Below, in pieces: positions 10,716-20,519 of a stretch of DNA of 64,000 bases (position 1 is its first letter; each line of letters begins with the position of its first letter). This DNA comes from Deltaproteobacteria bacterium UBA4427. Its GTDB lineage: Bacteria > Myxococcota_A > UBA9160 > UBA4427. The translations under genes and the position numbers were made by a program. The stretch covers positions 56,356 to 120,355 of the forward strand of contig DGPZ01000102.1 in assembly GCA_002390675.1 (NCBI GenBank), written 5' to 3'. A model generated the notes under the pieces. The model was given only the letters and a program-made list of their open reading frames with translations, was not told the DNA's origin and searched no databases.

Positions 10716-11415
10716 AGCCTGGGCTCCAAGCAGAAAACGGCCCCTGGTGGGGCCGAACATTGCCGACGATATCGCGAGGTAAGAGAGGCTGTCGACCGAA
10801 ATCAGTGCCACACGCAAATATCGTACATCTAGTAGTTCCCGCGCTCGCCCTCAGCGTGACTCGTTTTCCATCTCGCGAACCTCATCGGCCCTGAGAATTG
10901 CCTCTGCGATGCGTATTCTCCCGTCGATCGCCGCCGTGTGTCGGGGCGAGCCAGGGGCGTGCTGCTGGAGCGAAGCGAAGTGCCCAGCCAACGCGCGCTG
11001 TCTCCTGCGTCGAGAGTGACTTTTACTTAGAGATCCCCTGTGAGGTCGATGACATCGCGCCTCGCATGCGAGCGCCGAGAGAGTAAACCCGCGTGGTAGC
11101 GACCGCGCCCAACGAGCAGGAAGGCGAGATTGGCGTTCTTAGCCGGACCATAACGAGCCACACGACCGCCGAGAGGTCGATTTACGACAGACAGCTCCGC
11201 CAAGCGGCCGGCCCCAATCAACCCAGGACTCCGCCGACCGCTCGTCCTAGAACGCTTCCAGCCAGGAACGATGCTCCACCCAGAGCCAAGTCTAAGACGC
11301 TGCCGGTAGCTGTCCCGCCGATCGCCACAACCTCGACGAGGTCCCGGCTTTGGAGCCCGAGCAGAGCCCGGCGCCTAGGAATCCCCATCGCATCGATAGA
11401 GCGTACCGGCTGGCG
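10716..11415. other. 700-base region without a convincing gene
   Basis: The region lies between the pckG start and the stop of the decahaem-LVIVD gene. Short frames on both strands have no ribosome-binding site or recognisable homology. The only item worth noting is a 56-codon minus-strand frame (11388-11218) that continues in the same frame after the cytochrome stop codon and ends in a GxxxGxxxGxxxG pattern; it is treated under findings. Confidence 0.5.
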
Positions 11416-14400
11416 CTAGTCCTTCACCGTCCAGATCGTTTCCTGGTTCGTCATGTAGAGCTTCCGCATCTCTTCGAGATTGAAGGGACGCGAGCCCAAT
11501 CGGCCGAGGACTGAGATCTGATGTCCCGTTTCGTCCACTGCGCGATCGCGTTCGAGAGGGCGCGAAACCGCGAGGGCTTCCGACTTCGTCTGGCGCATTG
11601 CGATCAGCTTCGGGTTAGGAACCGGGCTGAAGCCGTAGAACTTCGGGTTCAGCTCGGGCGAAGTCAGCTGCACGATCTTGAGGCCGTTCTTCCCATCCGC
11701 CACGTAGGCGAAGAGCGAAGCGTTCGTCGTCGCAATCGCGACATCGTGGGCATCGTTCAGCTGGCCCTCCGCTGTGAACTTCATGAACACCTTCGGACTT
11801 TCGGGCTGCTCCACATCCACGATCACGAGGCCTTCCGAACCCGACGCGACATAGGCGTAGGTCCGTGAGACAGAGACGCGACGCGCTCCGGCGAGGGGGA
11901 TCGTTGCCCCTTCGACCAGACGCGGGGCCTCGGGCTTCGTCACATCAACGACCTTCAAGCCGTCATCATCCGTCACGAAGAGATACCGGAACTGCAGCAT
12001 CGAGCCACGCGGATTATTCAGCGGGATCCTCGCCAGCATCTTCGGATTCAGCGGATCATCGAGATCGACGATCACGACGCCCTTGGCCGCTGACACGTAG
12101 AGCAGATGTCCTGCGAAATGCGCGTGGTTCGCGCCATCGAGAATGCCGTTCGGGTTCCATGTCACAGCGCGCTCAAAGAAGTTGTTGCGCGGTTCGAAAT
12201 CCGTGAGCGTCTCGTTATTCACGAGGATGAGTCCCTCTTCCGAATCCGTCACAGCCACGTAGCTGTAGATCGGATGCATCGCCTGCTCGAGGTTCACCTT
12301 CTGGATCAGATCGCTGCGGTTTAGCTCCGGGCGAAGCAGCTGCGTCGTCGGTAATGCAACACAGGTCGCGTTCTTGCTCTTGACCCGAACGTTCTGACCG
12401 AGCGGCGAGAAGGGTGCTGTAATGATGCGCTCCGAGAAGCCCTTCGTACCGATCGTCGAGACGTCAAAGGCCTGCATGCCCTTGCTACCTTCCGCGGCAT
12501 AAAGGTATTCACCGCGCAGTTGGATGCATTCGACGCGACCAGAATGATGCGTGTACTCGCCGTCGTAAAGTGCGTCACGAGGCTCCATCCAATCAGGCAG
12601 CCAGGTCAGTCGCTTCGACAGCGTCTCTCGCAGGCTCTTAATCCATCCAGCGTCCATGTCCTGATAGCCCGGCGTCACTTCAGTGAGCTCGAGATCACGA
12701 TCGACATGCTCTTGGTAGTAGTCGGGGTAGGCGTACTCGTGGAGGTAGCTACCTATGACCGCCTGGGGTTCATCCCATTCGGTCACCTGGATCGCGACGA
12801 CTTCTTCGTCGGTGCCGACCCAAGCATTGAAGCCCATGAAGTTCACGAAGTTAGTTCCCAGCAGAAGTAGCTGAGCCATGATCGCGTTGTTGTCGTTCGC
12901 TTCCGAGAGATGGCAATCCTCGCAACCCTTGGTCTCCGTCTTACGGACGGTGTGCGGGAAGTGTGGCGCGAAGGCCTGCGCGGAATAACCACTCGCCGAG
13001 ACCGGCTGCTGTTGGATGTAGATGCGGTTTCGATTGATGTCCTGGGAGGACAAGACGAGCGCCGAGCTGGAGCGGATCGGAGCGATGATCCCGTCCTTAA
13101 CCGTGCCGTGCTTGCCGAGCTGGAACATCTGATCCCGTGCGACCTGCGGGTTGTAGGTCGCAAAGTTTCGAGCAGTTTTACCCTCGTGCTTGTGGGTCTC
13201 GGTCTTCCAGTTAGCTTGGATCGTGAGATGGCAGCCGCCACACGACGTCACCCAAGAACTGTGACAAGAGAAGCAGGCAATCTCTTCATCGCCGTGGGCG
13301 CGGTTTTCCTTGCTGACGCCGGTGCCCCAACTCTGGTCGGTGCCCTTCGACATCATCTTCGCGCGGGCGGCCTTCTCGTTGTACTCCGGGTTGCCCGGCG
13401 TGACCGAGTCCTTCACCTGGCTCACCGCAAATTCGTTATGCGGGGGCAGACTCAGGCGCTGGTAAAGCTTGCCGCCGCGCCATTCGAAGCGTTTGCGGTT
13501 GTCTTGGTTGCGGAGGCGAGAGAGGTCGCGGCCTTCGACCGGCGAGGCCGGGCCGGAAGTCTTGAGCGTCGCGTATTTGTCTGCGGTGCCGTGGCAATCG
13601 CGGCAGCGGATATTCACTTCCGCGGCAACTTCGCCGTGCAGCTCTCCATTGCCATGTGAATCATCCGCAAAGTGACAGTCCGCGCACTGCATGCCGATCT
13701 CGGCATGGATATCGCGCATATGAACCGCGCGATCAAACTTCTCCTTGTCGGAGAGTCCGTCGGGAATCGCGTTGCCGCCAGCGTCAAGAAGCGTGCCGTC
13801 TCGCGAGCGCTTAAAGATGGCGCGGAAGTTCCAGCCATGACCATGATAGTCGGCGAACTTCGTGTCCTTAGTCTTGGGATTGATGTCCTTCCAGACTTCC
13901 GCCAAGAAGTTTACGTCCGCCCACTTACCCTTGTAGGAAGCTTCTTCCGGGTTTCGCTTCAGCACCTTAAGCTGCTCTTCGAAGTCCGGGTACTGCTGTT
14001 CCTCAGGCCACATGAGCGGCGCATCGGATTCGTAATCCCACATCGTGTAACCGAGATACGAGTTGAGGAACATGTTCGGCTGATGCATGTGGCAGTTCAT
14101 GCACTGCGAGGTCGGGATCGCGCGGGAGAAGGCATGCTTGATCGGATGCCCCCATTCCTTCTCGCCCGCCTCATTCGTGAGATTGGCAATCATCGGATCG
14201 TCCGTCGCGGTCTGCCCCTTATTGCCGTACTTCGAGTAGGAACCCGAGCTGTACCATTCACGATCGTTTGCATAAACGACGTGGCAACTCGCGCAGCCCG
14301 AGCTTCGGAAGTCGCCGGGCTGATCCTTCGTGCCCATGAACCACATGTTCGGATCGTTGAGGCGCGTCTTGTGGATATTAAGGACGGGGATCGATACACG

Positions 14401-15288
14401 GTTGCCAGTACCCGGCCCACGGAAGGATGCGCGCACATCGGGCTTGCCCGGTTCTTCTTCCGGATTCGGAATGCCCGTCTCGGGGAAGAAGCTGTTTACG
14501 TTTCGGCCACCGCGCTCGAAGATGCGGAAGACGTCTGCCGGTGGCACCGTTTCCCAAGCCGGAAGCGGAAGCGCCATCTGCATCACGCCCATATCCGACT
14601 GCGCGCGAGAGACCTTGAACTTGGCCTTGATCGCGGCGGGCAGGCCTTCGCGGGTATAGGCCTCGCCGAGGATGTACCGCTTAAAGGGCACGATGCCGTT
14701 GTTGTAGGAAGCGCCGCCGTAGAGCATGGCGCCGGTGGCCATAATCGAGCGCTTCGCCTTTTCGACGATCGTCGAGTGGCAAGCGCCGCAGGCTTCGTCG
14801 GCTACTCGATAGTCCGAAGGGTTGATGAAGCGGACGTACTCGGGGCTTTCCAAGTTCAGCAGTGCGTAGGTTCGCACTTCGTTGTTCTTCTTTTCCCACG
14901 TCTCGGGCATCGCGGGCTGAACATGCGCCTGCGCCTGCGCTGCAACAAATCCTTCTGATCCCGGTTCGTAGCTTCCCGAGGTCGCGGTCGCGTCGCCGCC
15001 ATGGCAATCGGTACAGCCGAGGACGACGGACCGCTGGGGATGCATCGTCGCTTCATCGGACTTCGTATGGCACGAGACACAGCCCGCGCTCTTCACGGCC
15101 GCTTCCGCCTCGGATTGATCGAGAGGCGCCGGAGGATAAATGGGATAGTCGATTTCGAGCGCGTGCTCGCCTTCCGAAGCGTTAGAGACGCCGCCTGTAA
15201 AGGTCACGGCGAAAACCGTGAGACCGATCACGAGGGTCGCAGTAAGGACCGCTGTTAGGAGCGATTGAGTACGGGATGCAGCTTTCAT
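11416..15288 (-). CDS. Decahaem cytochrome c fused to LVIVD beta-propeller
   Basis: A 1290-residue exported protein. A signal segment (LLTAVLTATLVIGLTVFAVT, about 10-29) precedes ten CxxCH sites, in order CVSCH, CTDCH, CGACH, CASCH, CMNCH, CADCH, CRDCH, CFSCH, CGGCH and CEDCH, spread over about residues 70-790. From about 900 to 1230 there are repeated LVIVD-type blades: LLYVSAAKGVVIVDLDDP, LFVTDDDGLKVVDVTKP, AYVASGSEGLVIVDVEQP and FAYVADGKNGLKIVQL. LVIVD repeats usually fold as surface-exposed propellers. No lipobox is seen. The gene lies 92 bases downstream of the outer-membrane barrel gene on the same strand, as in porin-cytochrome conduits, so a periplasmic or outer-surface terminal electron carrier is inferred. 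The natural partner or acceptor is unknown. Confidence 0.92.
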   Translation of the reverse strand: MKAASRTQSLLTAVLTATLVIGLTVFAVTFTGGVSNASEGEHALEIDYPIYPPAPLDQSEAEAAVKSAGCVSCHTKSDEATMHPQRSVVLGCTDCHGGDATATSGSYEPGSEGFVAAQAQAHVQPAMPETWEKKNNEVRTYALLNLESPEYVRFINPSDYRVADEACGACHSTIVEKAKRSIMATGAMLYGGASYNNGIVPFKRYILGEAYTREGLPAAIKAKFKVSRAQSDMGVMQMALPLPAWETVPPADVFRIFERGGRNVNSFFPETGIPNPEEEPGKPDVRASFRGPGTGNRVSIPVLNIHKTRLNDPNMWFMGTKDQPGDFRSSGCASCHVVYANDREWYSSGSYSKYGNKGQTATDDPMIANLTNEAGEKEWGHPIKHAFSRAIPTSQCMNCHMHQPNMFLNSYLGYTMWDYESDAPLMWPEEQQYPDFEEQLKVLKRNPEEASYKGKWADVNFLAEVWKDINPKTKDTKFADYHGHGWNFRAIFKRSRDGTLLDAGGNAIPDGLSDKEKFDRAVHMRDIHAEIGMQCADCHFADDSHGNGELHGEVAAEVNIRCRDCHGTADKYATLKTSGPASPVEGRDLSRLRNQDNRKRFEWRGGKLYQRLSLPPHNEFAVSQVKDSVTPGNPEYNEKAARAKMMSKGTDQSWGTGVSKENRAHGDEEIACFSCHSSWVTSCGGCHLTIQANWKTETHKHEGKTARNFATYNPQVARDQMFQLGKHGTVKDGIIAPIRSSSALVLSSQDINRNRIYIQQQPVSASGYSAQAFAPHFPHTVRKTETKGCEDCHLSEANDNNAIMAQLLLLGTNFVNFMGFNAWVGTDEEVVAIQVTEWDEPQAVIGSYLHEYAYPDYYQEHVDRDLELTEVTPGYQDMDAGWIKSLRETLSKRLTWLPDWMEPRDALYDGEYTHHSGRVECIQLRGEYLYAAEGSKGMQAFDVSTIGTKGFSERIITAPFSPLGQNVRVKSKNATCVALPTTQLLRPELNRSDLIQKVNLEQAMHPIYSYVAVTDSEEGLILVNNETLTDFEPRNNFFERAVTWNPNGILDGANHAHFAGHLLYVSAAKGVVIVDLDDPLNPKMLARIPLNNPRGSMLQFRYLFVTDDDGLKVVDVTKPEAPRLVEGATIPLAGARRVSVSRTYAYVASGSEGLVIVDVEQPESPKVFMKFTAEGQLNDAHDVAIATTNASLFAYVADGKNGLKIVQLTSPELNPKFYGFSPVPNPKLIAMRQTKSEALAVSRPLERDRAVDETGHQISVLGRLGSRPFNLEEMRKLYMTNQETIWTVKD

Positions 15289-15380
15289 TTACTGGGGCTC
15301 TCGCTCGTTGGCACGCTTGGACTGCTCGAAAGTTTAGGCATGACGTAGTCCGATTCGCAGATCGCTAATAAGGGCTCTAG

Positions 15381-17654
15381 CTAGAAAGTAAAAGTGACGT
15401 TTACGAGGGCCGAATACGGCGGCTCATCAGAGCGTTCATCAAAGAGTTCCTCGTAACCGCTGCCCGGGATCAACACCGAGCCGGAGGCGCGCAGCACGAC
15501 GTTATTCGTGAAGAACGGTCGATAGATCACGCCGGCGCTGATGTCCCAGCCGATTTCGCGACTGAGGCGATCCTGCTGACGTAGTGTCTCAAGCACCTGC
15601 ACTGAATCCCACTGCAACCAAGAAATATTGGTCAGGATACGGAGTTCAGGCAGCACATCGAAGTCCGCGCCCACGCCCGCCTGCCAAAGGCCGGGGTTCA
15701 CGAAGTTGCTCTGGCCTTCGCCCTTCGAACTGCGGAGTGAGGGCACGATGCTGTTCTTACCCGAGAGCGCGACGCTGCCACCGAACACAAAAGGAATCTG
15801 CTGACGCATCCAAAAGGAGGTCGTGCCGCCCGCGAAGTTCGGGTTGTCGAGGATTGTGTCGAAGCCCTGTGCCTTGTCGTCATAGGGGTCGTCATCGCCC
15901 ATCGAATACAAGAAGAAGGCCTTGTATCGCATCCAGTCGAGATCGTAAGACGCTTCGAATGCGGCGAAGAACGACTCTATATCCTGGCTGCGCTGGGCGA
16001 TTGGGTTGTAGTCGTCGTGACCGAATGCCCCGTAGAGCTGGAACGTTAGGTTCAAACGCTCGATATGACCGTCGCCACCCAAGCCTACGTAGTAGACCTC
16101 GTAATCGTGGCCACCAATCAGACCGACCGGGGACGGGATGACTAGGTTCTTGTTGTTGTCGAAGTCTTTTTCATCGCCTTCGCGGTTGATATTCGCCGCA
16201 AAGATCGCTTCCACGTTAAAGCCAAGGACCGGAAAATCCTGATAGTAGAAGTTGGCAATGATCGTGTGGTCATCGCGCCAGGACTCAAGATTATTGAGCC
16301 CGGAGTTCGTGTCTTTATTAAGGCGACCGAACCAGGCCAGGTTGTACTGCCCACGGTTATTGAAGAAGTTGCCGAAGAGGCGAACGCCCGGCTCGGAGCT
16401 CTCGAAGAGGAAGCCACGGAAGTCAGCGTTAAAGGGCTGAATGCCGACGCGCAGACTGTCGAAATCGAAGCGATCCGTGCGGTTCCAAAGATGCTTGTCG
16501 ATGAACGCTTCTTGAAGCGTGAAGTGATAGTCGAGACGATCATCGCCTTCGCGCGGGTCAAGCTTTACAGCGCCTAGCTGATTCACCCAAACCTTATTCA
16601 CGTTCAGCGCCGGCGTGATGCGAATCTCCCAGTCCGGCGGACGGAAGGTCGTGTCGCCCTGCACCAAAGAGATCGACGGCAACAGGGTCGTCTGGGTTTC
16701 CCAGGCGACGCCGTCACCAAAGAGATCTACTTCCGAGCCGCGGTCGCCCGCTGCGCCGGTCGGAATTGGAATCCGACGTGCTTCAAGGACATGATCGAAG
16801 ACGATATTGACGTTGATGAACCAGTCCTTCGTGCCGGGGATCGGACGGTCACCCTTCAAAGTGTTCTGGTTATAGGGGTCGTACCACTTTTCGTTGACAC
16901 CGAGATTCTCGATGATGCGCCAACGGTCAGGGACCGCGACAAACTCGTAATCTGGGAGATCGTTCTCGTAGGTCGGAACGTTTTGGCGCGTCGGTCGTTC
17001 ACCGGGCCGTCGCTGAGAGCGCGGCACTATCGGATTGGGCGCTGGCGCACCCGAAGACTCGCCATCACCTTCGTTGTCGCCCCCATCAGCCGGCCGAACT
17101 GGAGTCGGGATTCGCGGGGGCTGCGCGCGTCGCGGAGTCGGCGCCCAGGTGCCCTCGTCGATCGGCGGCGACGCCGTAGGTGACACGGGAACGGGAGCTG
17201 GCACGGGAACAATCACGCCGCCAGCAGAACCGTCAGATGCGTCATTGGTCGGCGCGGGCGTCGTAGGCACGGGCGGAGCAACCGGGACCGGGGCCTGTTC
17301 AGCGCCCGCATCGCCCTCACGACTTCCGCCGGGTCGCTGAAAGCTCGGTCGGCGGCGGCGACGTGCCCGTGCGCCGTCACTATCCGCTTGAGCGAGCAGT
17401 AATTCAGTGAAGCTCGGAACTCGAAGCTGATCTTCAATCTGCTCGAGAGTTTCCGACGTTTCGGCGGTCACTAAGAACGGAGAAGGTGCAACCGGAGCCG
17501 GCCGTGCGGCCCAGCTGGTATCGGCACCTAACAGAAGTAACCCCGACAGCAGAGCTACACTGTGTCTGCACGCTTGCGTCGCTAACCGCTTCCCTGCGAA
17601 ATCAGTTGCAGCCTCAGGGCCATTCGTGAGCGCGCGTTCAATAATCATGCTCAT
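15381..17654 (-). CDS. Outer-membrane beta-barrel protein with proline-rich N-terminal linker
   Basis: 757 residues. After a hydrophobic signal segment (SVALLSGLLLLGADTSWAA, about 33-51) comes about 170 residues of low-complexity Pro/Ala/Val/Asp sequence with an Arg cluster (RARRRRRPSF) and PVPVAPPVPTTPAPT. The rest alternates short amphipathic strands (for example WFINVNIVFDHVLEA, DWEIRITPALNVNKVW) and ends in NVTFTF, with the terminal Phe typical of barrels inserted by the Bam machinery. No family is recognised by name. Its ATG overlaps the stop of the HbpS-like lipoprotein gene (ATGA), with GGGGGA just upstream, so the two are translationally coupled. The decahaem-LVIVD gene follows. I infer the porin part of a porin-cytochrome conduit; a simple channel is the alternative. 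Confidence 0.85.
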   Translation of the reverse strand: MSMIIERALTNGPEAATDFAGKRLATQACRHSVALLSGLLLLGADTSWAARPAPVAPSPFLVTAETSETLEQIEDQLRVPSFTELLLAQADSDGARARRRRRPSFQRPGGSREGDAGAEQAPVPVAPPVPTTPAPTNDASDGSAGGVIVPVPAPVPVSPTASPPIDEGTWAPTPRRAQPPRIPTPVRPADGGDNEGDGESSGAPAPNPIVPRSQRRPGERPTRQNVPTYENDLPDYEFVAVPDRWRIIENLGVNEKWYDPYNQNTLKGDRPIPGTKDWFINVNIVFDHVLEARRIPIPTGAAGDRGSEVDLFGDGVAWETQTTLLPSISLVQGDTTFRPPDWEIRITPALNVNKVWVNQLGAVKLDPREGDDRLDYHFTLQEAFIDKHLWNRTDRFDFDSLRVGIQPFNADFRGFLFESSEPGVRLFGNFFNNRGQYNLAWFGRLNKDTNSGLNNLESWRDDHTIIANFYYQDFPVLGFNVEAIFAANINREGDEKDFDNNKNLVIPSPVGLIGGHDYEVYYVGLGGDGHIERLNLTFQLYGAFGHDDYNPIAQRSQDIESFFAAFEASYDLDWMRYKAFFLYSMGDDDPYDDKAQGFDTILDNPNFAGGTTSFWMRQQIPFVFGGSVALSGKNSIVPSLRSSKGEGQSNFVNPGLWQAGVGADFDVLPELRILTNISWLQWDSVQVLETLRQQDRLSREIGWDISAGVIYRPFFTNNVVLRASGSVLIPGSGYEELFDERSDEPPYSALVNVTFTF

Positions 17655-20212
17655 CGTCCCCCACAGCCATTCTGTTCATTGCTGTTCAAGAAGGGGGCGG
17701 GCGGGCAAACGACGTACCGGAGGTTCACGTTCTCGACCGAAATGTTGTCTGCGCGAAGTCCAAAGGGCGCATTGCCAATCGGGTTCGCGATGCCACGAGC
17801 GGCTTGCGCTTTCCCGATTTCGTCCAGGGCAACAAAGGGGACGAAGTCATCCTGCTCCGCGCCATCACCCGAGACACCGTAGCCGCCAACTAAAGTGCTG
17901 TTGCCGGCGCTATCGCTTCGATAGATCGGAACCGCACCTTGGAAGATGTGGAAGCCGTTCTGGAGGCCGGTGATCAGGCCGGCATTGCCGTCCTGAATGC
18001 CCTGCATGCAGTCAAGTTGGGCACCCGCGTCGGGCGAGAGGATCAATGCGGTTCGTGCAGCATCGCAATACAGGTTTCGCTGAACCGCATTCGTAAAGAG
18101 CTCCGGTCGCGTCACCGCCGCAAGCGAACCCGTCGTATCGAAGAGCGCAGCAGCCAAGTCCGGCACCTCTTCGCAGAGCGCAACGGCAATCGCTGGAAGA
18201 ACAATCTCAGTCTGAATCCCGGTACTGAAGATGCTCCACTCTCCGTTATTAGTCGGCGCCGGCGGAACACTCGCGGTCGTCGCGTCGGGATTTCGGGAAA
18301 GCGGACCGTTGTTACCCGAAGCGACACCCGGCGGGAAATCGGGGTTTGCGATTCCGCCGAGTGAAATCGAAGACCAAGCAAATTCGCCGTCAAATATGGG
18401 ATCCGCTCCACTGAGCCCCAAGAACACCCGAGAGTCGGTGACGTACTGAGAAAAGGGCTTCGTATTTAGAACGCCGGCATTTCCGAGCGGGTCACGCGCA
18501 GCTTCCAACTGAGCCCGCGCATTCGCCTTCGACCAGAACGCCGCTTGCCGCGTCTTCGAGATCGTCACGTCGACACCGTCGAGCAACGCGTCCTGCGACC
18601 GCGCAAAGCCGAGTACGTTTCCGTCGAGGTCCACAACCGCGACATCAATTCGCGCCTGACCGCCTATGGGTCGGCGGGTCTGCGCGCGGGTGTTTTCGGC
18701 GAGCTTAAGGGCTTGGATCAGCAGTTCCTGAACGTCCGCAGCCGAGAGACCATCGGCCAATGCCGGTGCGGCGACAGCTACTGCGTTCGCCGGTGGGGCG
18801 GGATTCACACTCGGGCTGGCGGGGTAGCGCCGAGCTGTCGCTTGGTCGACGAGTTCTTCACCGTTCGCGGTCCCCGCAAAGCCATTCGTCGACTGAGGGA
18901 ACAAGCCAGTCAGTCCATTGAAGGTCGTCTCAATCACCCCTGATGTCGGGTCGAGAAAGAATACGCCGCCGCGGGGCGCGGTAAACGGGAAGAAGAACTG
19001 ATCGAAGACAAAGGTGCCAGTACCGCTGCCGAGCGTGATGAGTCCGTTCAGCCGGGCCGTGATCGCTCCGATATTGTCAGCGTCGTCCGTCGAAATTACA
19101 GGCGCACTCGCTCGCGAGCCTCGCAGCCCTGTGTCGTCGACCCAGCGAAGCGCTCGTCCAGCGACCGTTATGCGGTCCGCCCGTCGCTCAACATCTGCGT
19201 CGTAGCTCGTCGCTGCGTTTCGTCCCTTCGTGGCACCAAAAGCAATCCGCTCTTCGATATTCCGGTCGCTGTTTGTTGCGTCCTTGTCGAGACTGTAGAC
19301 GCCGTTGTATTCGATGCCGACGGCGCCGACGACGACCTTGCCTGTCAGGCCGGTCGGAGCTCCGCCCAGGTTCCGTGGCGCACTAAGCTCCGCGATATTG
19401 TCCTTATAGAGGGAGATGCCGCCGGGGTCGGCCGCGAAGCCAACCGGCAAGCGGCGTGGGCCGATCAAATCCGTCGCTAACGGCGCGACGTCCGTCGTGT
19501 CCGTGATCTGGTCGACGCCTTGGCGCGTATTGATGTCGCTGCACGCAAGCTGTGCGATCTGAACCGCGAAGAGAGGGCCGCCCGGGCGATCGGTTTCGCC
19601 AGGAAAGAAGTTCTGCTGGATCAGCGTGCTCGCAGTTCGCGAAGTGAAGGCGTTGCCCTGGGTCGAGAAGTAGTTGGACGTACCTGCCTTGCTGATCGCG
19701 GCGTAGCCGGCCGGAATAAAGACTCCGTCGAGAGCGGTCTGCAGAGAGGTCAGGCCTGCATTCGTCGCGATGGCTGTGAAGTTTGCGGAGCCGCCGTTGT
19801 TCTCCACAATAAAGGGCGTGTTTGCCGTTCGGTTAGGGCTCTCCACGGAGGTAATGAGCGAGTAGTTTGTCGTTGCCGCATCCGTGTCATAGACCGCGAG
19901 CACGTTGCTCAAGTGGTCCAGCACCACGATTGTGATATCCGGAATGCCGTTCGCTTCGGCTTCGAAAATCGCGTTCGCGATCACCTGCACGACGTCCTGA
20001 ACCGTTAAACGCGCTTCGACGCCTACAGTAGCCGCCGGATAGCCGGGCTCAGTACCACGCTGCTGGTAGTCACATTGGAATTGGCAGACTTGGGTCCGCG
20101 AAACTTCGCCGTCTTGGCAGGCGGGAAGCGAGAACGACACGACCACCGATGCCGCTAGTGCAATCACGGTTCGTAGCTGCCGTCGACCGACACTCATAAA
20201 ACGGGCGATCAT
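17651..20212 (-). CDS. Tandem GlcG/HbpS-domain (DUF336) lipoprotein
   Basis: About 853 residues. The N-terminus has a basic stretch, a hydrophobic core and a lipobox (FSLPAC), so the mature protein should be membrane-anchored from Cys about 32. Two GlcG/HbpS-like domains are present. The first (about 68-330) runs from LTVQDVVQVIANAIFEAE to KVVVGAVGIEYNGVYS. The second (about 490-850) runs from LSAADVQELLIQALKLAE, with IDVAVVDLDGNVLGFARSQD, to NGFHIFQGAVPIYR and LVGGYGVSGDGAEQDDFV. HbpS-type domains are known to bind haem in some Streptomyces proteins; binding here is not shown. ATG 20212 has GGAGG 6 bases upstream. It is first of a likely operon with the barrel and decahaem-LVIVD genes, suggesting a haem-linked or structural role in that conduit. 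Confidence 0.85.
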   Translation of the reverse strand: MIARFMSVGRRQLRTVIALAASVVVSFSLPACQDGEVSRTQVCQFQCDYQQRGTEPGYPAATVGVEARLTVQDVVQVIANAIFEAEANGIPDITIVVLDHLSNVLAVYDTDAATTNYSLITSVESPNRTANTPFIVENNGGSANFTAIATNAGLTSLQTALDGVFIPAGYAAISKAGTSNYFSTQGNAFTSRTASTLIQQNFFPGETDRPGGPLFAVQIAQLACSDINTRQGVDQITDTTDVAPLATDLIGPRRLPVGFAADPGGISLYKDNIAELSAPRNLGGAPTGLTGKVVVGAVGIEYNGVYSLDKDATNSDRNIEERIAFGATKGRNAATSYDADVERRADRITVAGRALRWVDDTGLRGSRASAPVISTDDADNIGAITARLNGLITLGSGTGTFVFDQFFFPFTAPRGGVFFLDPTSGVIETTFNGLTGLFPQSTNGFAGTANGEELVDQATARRYPASPSVNPAPPANAVAVAAPALADGLSAADVQELLIQALKLAENTRAQTRRPIGGQARIDVAVVDLDGNVLGFARSQDALLDGVDVTISKTRQAAFWSKANARAQLEAARDPLGNAGVLNTKPFSQYVTDSRVFLGLSGADPIFDGEFAWSSISLGGIANPDFPPGVASGNNGPLSRNPDATTASVPPAPTNNGEWSIFSTGIQTEIVLPAIAVALCEEVPDLAAALFDTTGSLAAVTRPELFTNAVQRNLYCDAARTALILSPDAGAQLDCMQGIQDGNAGLITGLQNGFHIFQGAVPIYRSDSAGNSTLVGGYGVSGDGAEQDDFVPFVALDEIGKAQAARGIANPIGNAPFGLRADNISVENVNLRYVVCPPAPFLNSNEQNGCGGR

Positions 20213-20519
20213 CAAAAGCCTCCGGCTTCGACACGATCCTTCGCGATTTAGATGGAACTCTTACCCGAGTTCCTACATCTATCTCGCGATCGACCGCGTG
20301 CGCCGTTTTAATCTCAGCAACAACACGCCGGCTCTTCCTTCACCTAGTTCAGCTAAAAGCTGGAAGAACGAACGCAACGAGCGTGGGCGAGTCGATTCGG
20401 CGACGACTTCAAAGTTCCGAAAACGACACCTAAGCCGTTGCCGAAATACGAAATCAAACCGGTCAGCGCGCCCCCACGCGTCCGCTCGATTCTACATCCC
20501 TGGAACGGAATTGCCGTGC
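20213..20519. other. Intergenic region before the HbpS-like gene
   Basis: About 307 bases separate the end of the FHA-decahaem gene from the start of the lipoprotein gene on the same strand. No gene and no strong hairpin are seen. It is the natural place for a promoter of the lipoprotein-barrel-cytochrome group, so the six-gene locus may be two transcripts. Confidence 0.4.

Noticed and set aside
11093..11419. Plus-strand frame of 108 residues
   Set aside because: Pro/Arg/Thr-rich as expected of antisense GC-rich DNA, and it overlaps the candidate minus-strand micro-frame; no start signal.
13672..14958. Long plus-strand frame of 428 residues inside the decahaem gene
   Set aside because: Antisense to a gene with ten haem motifs; composition is that of a mirror frame, and no start signal exists.
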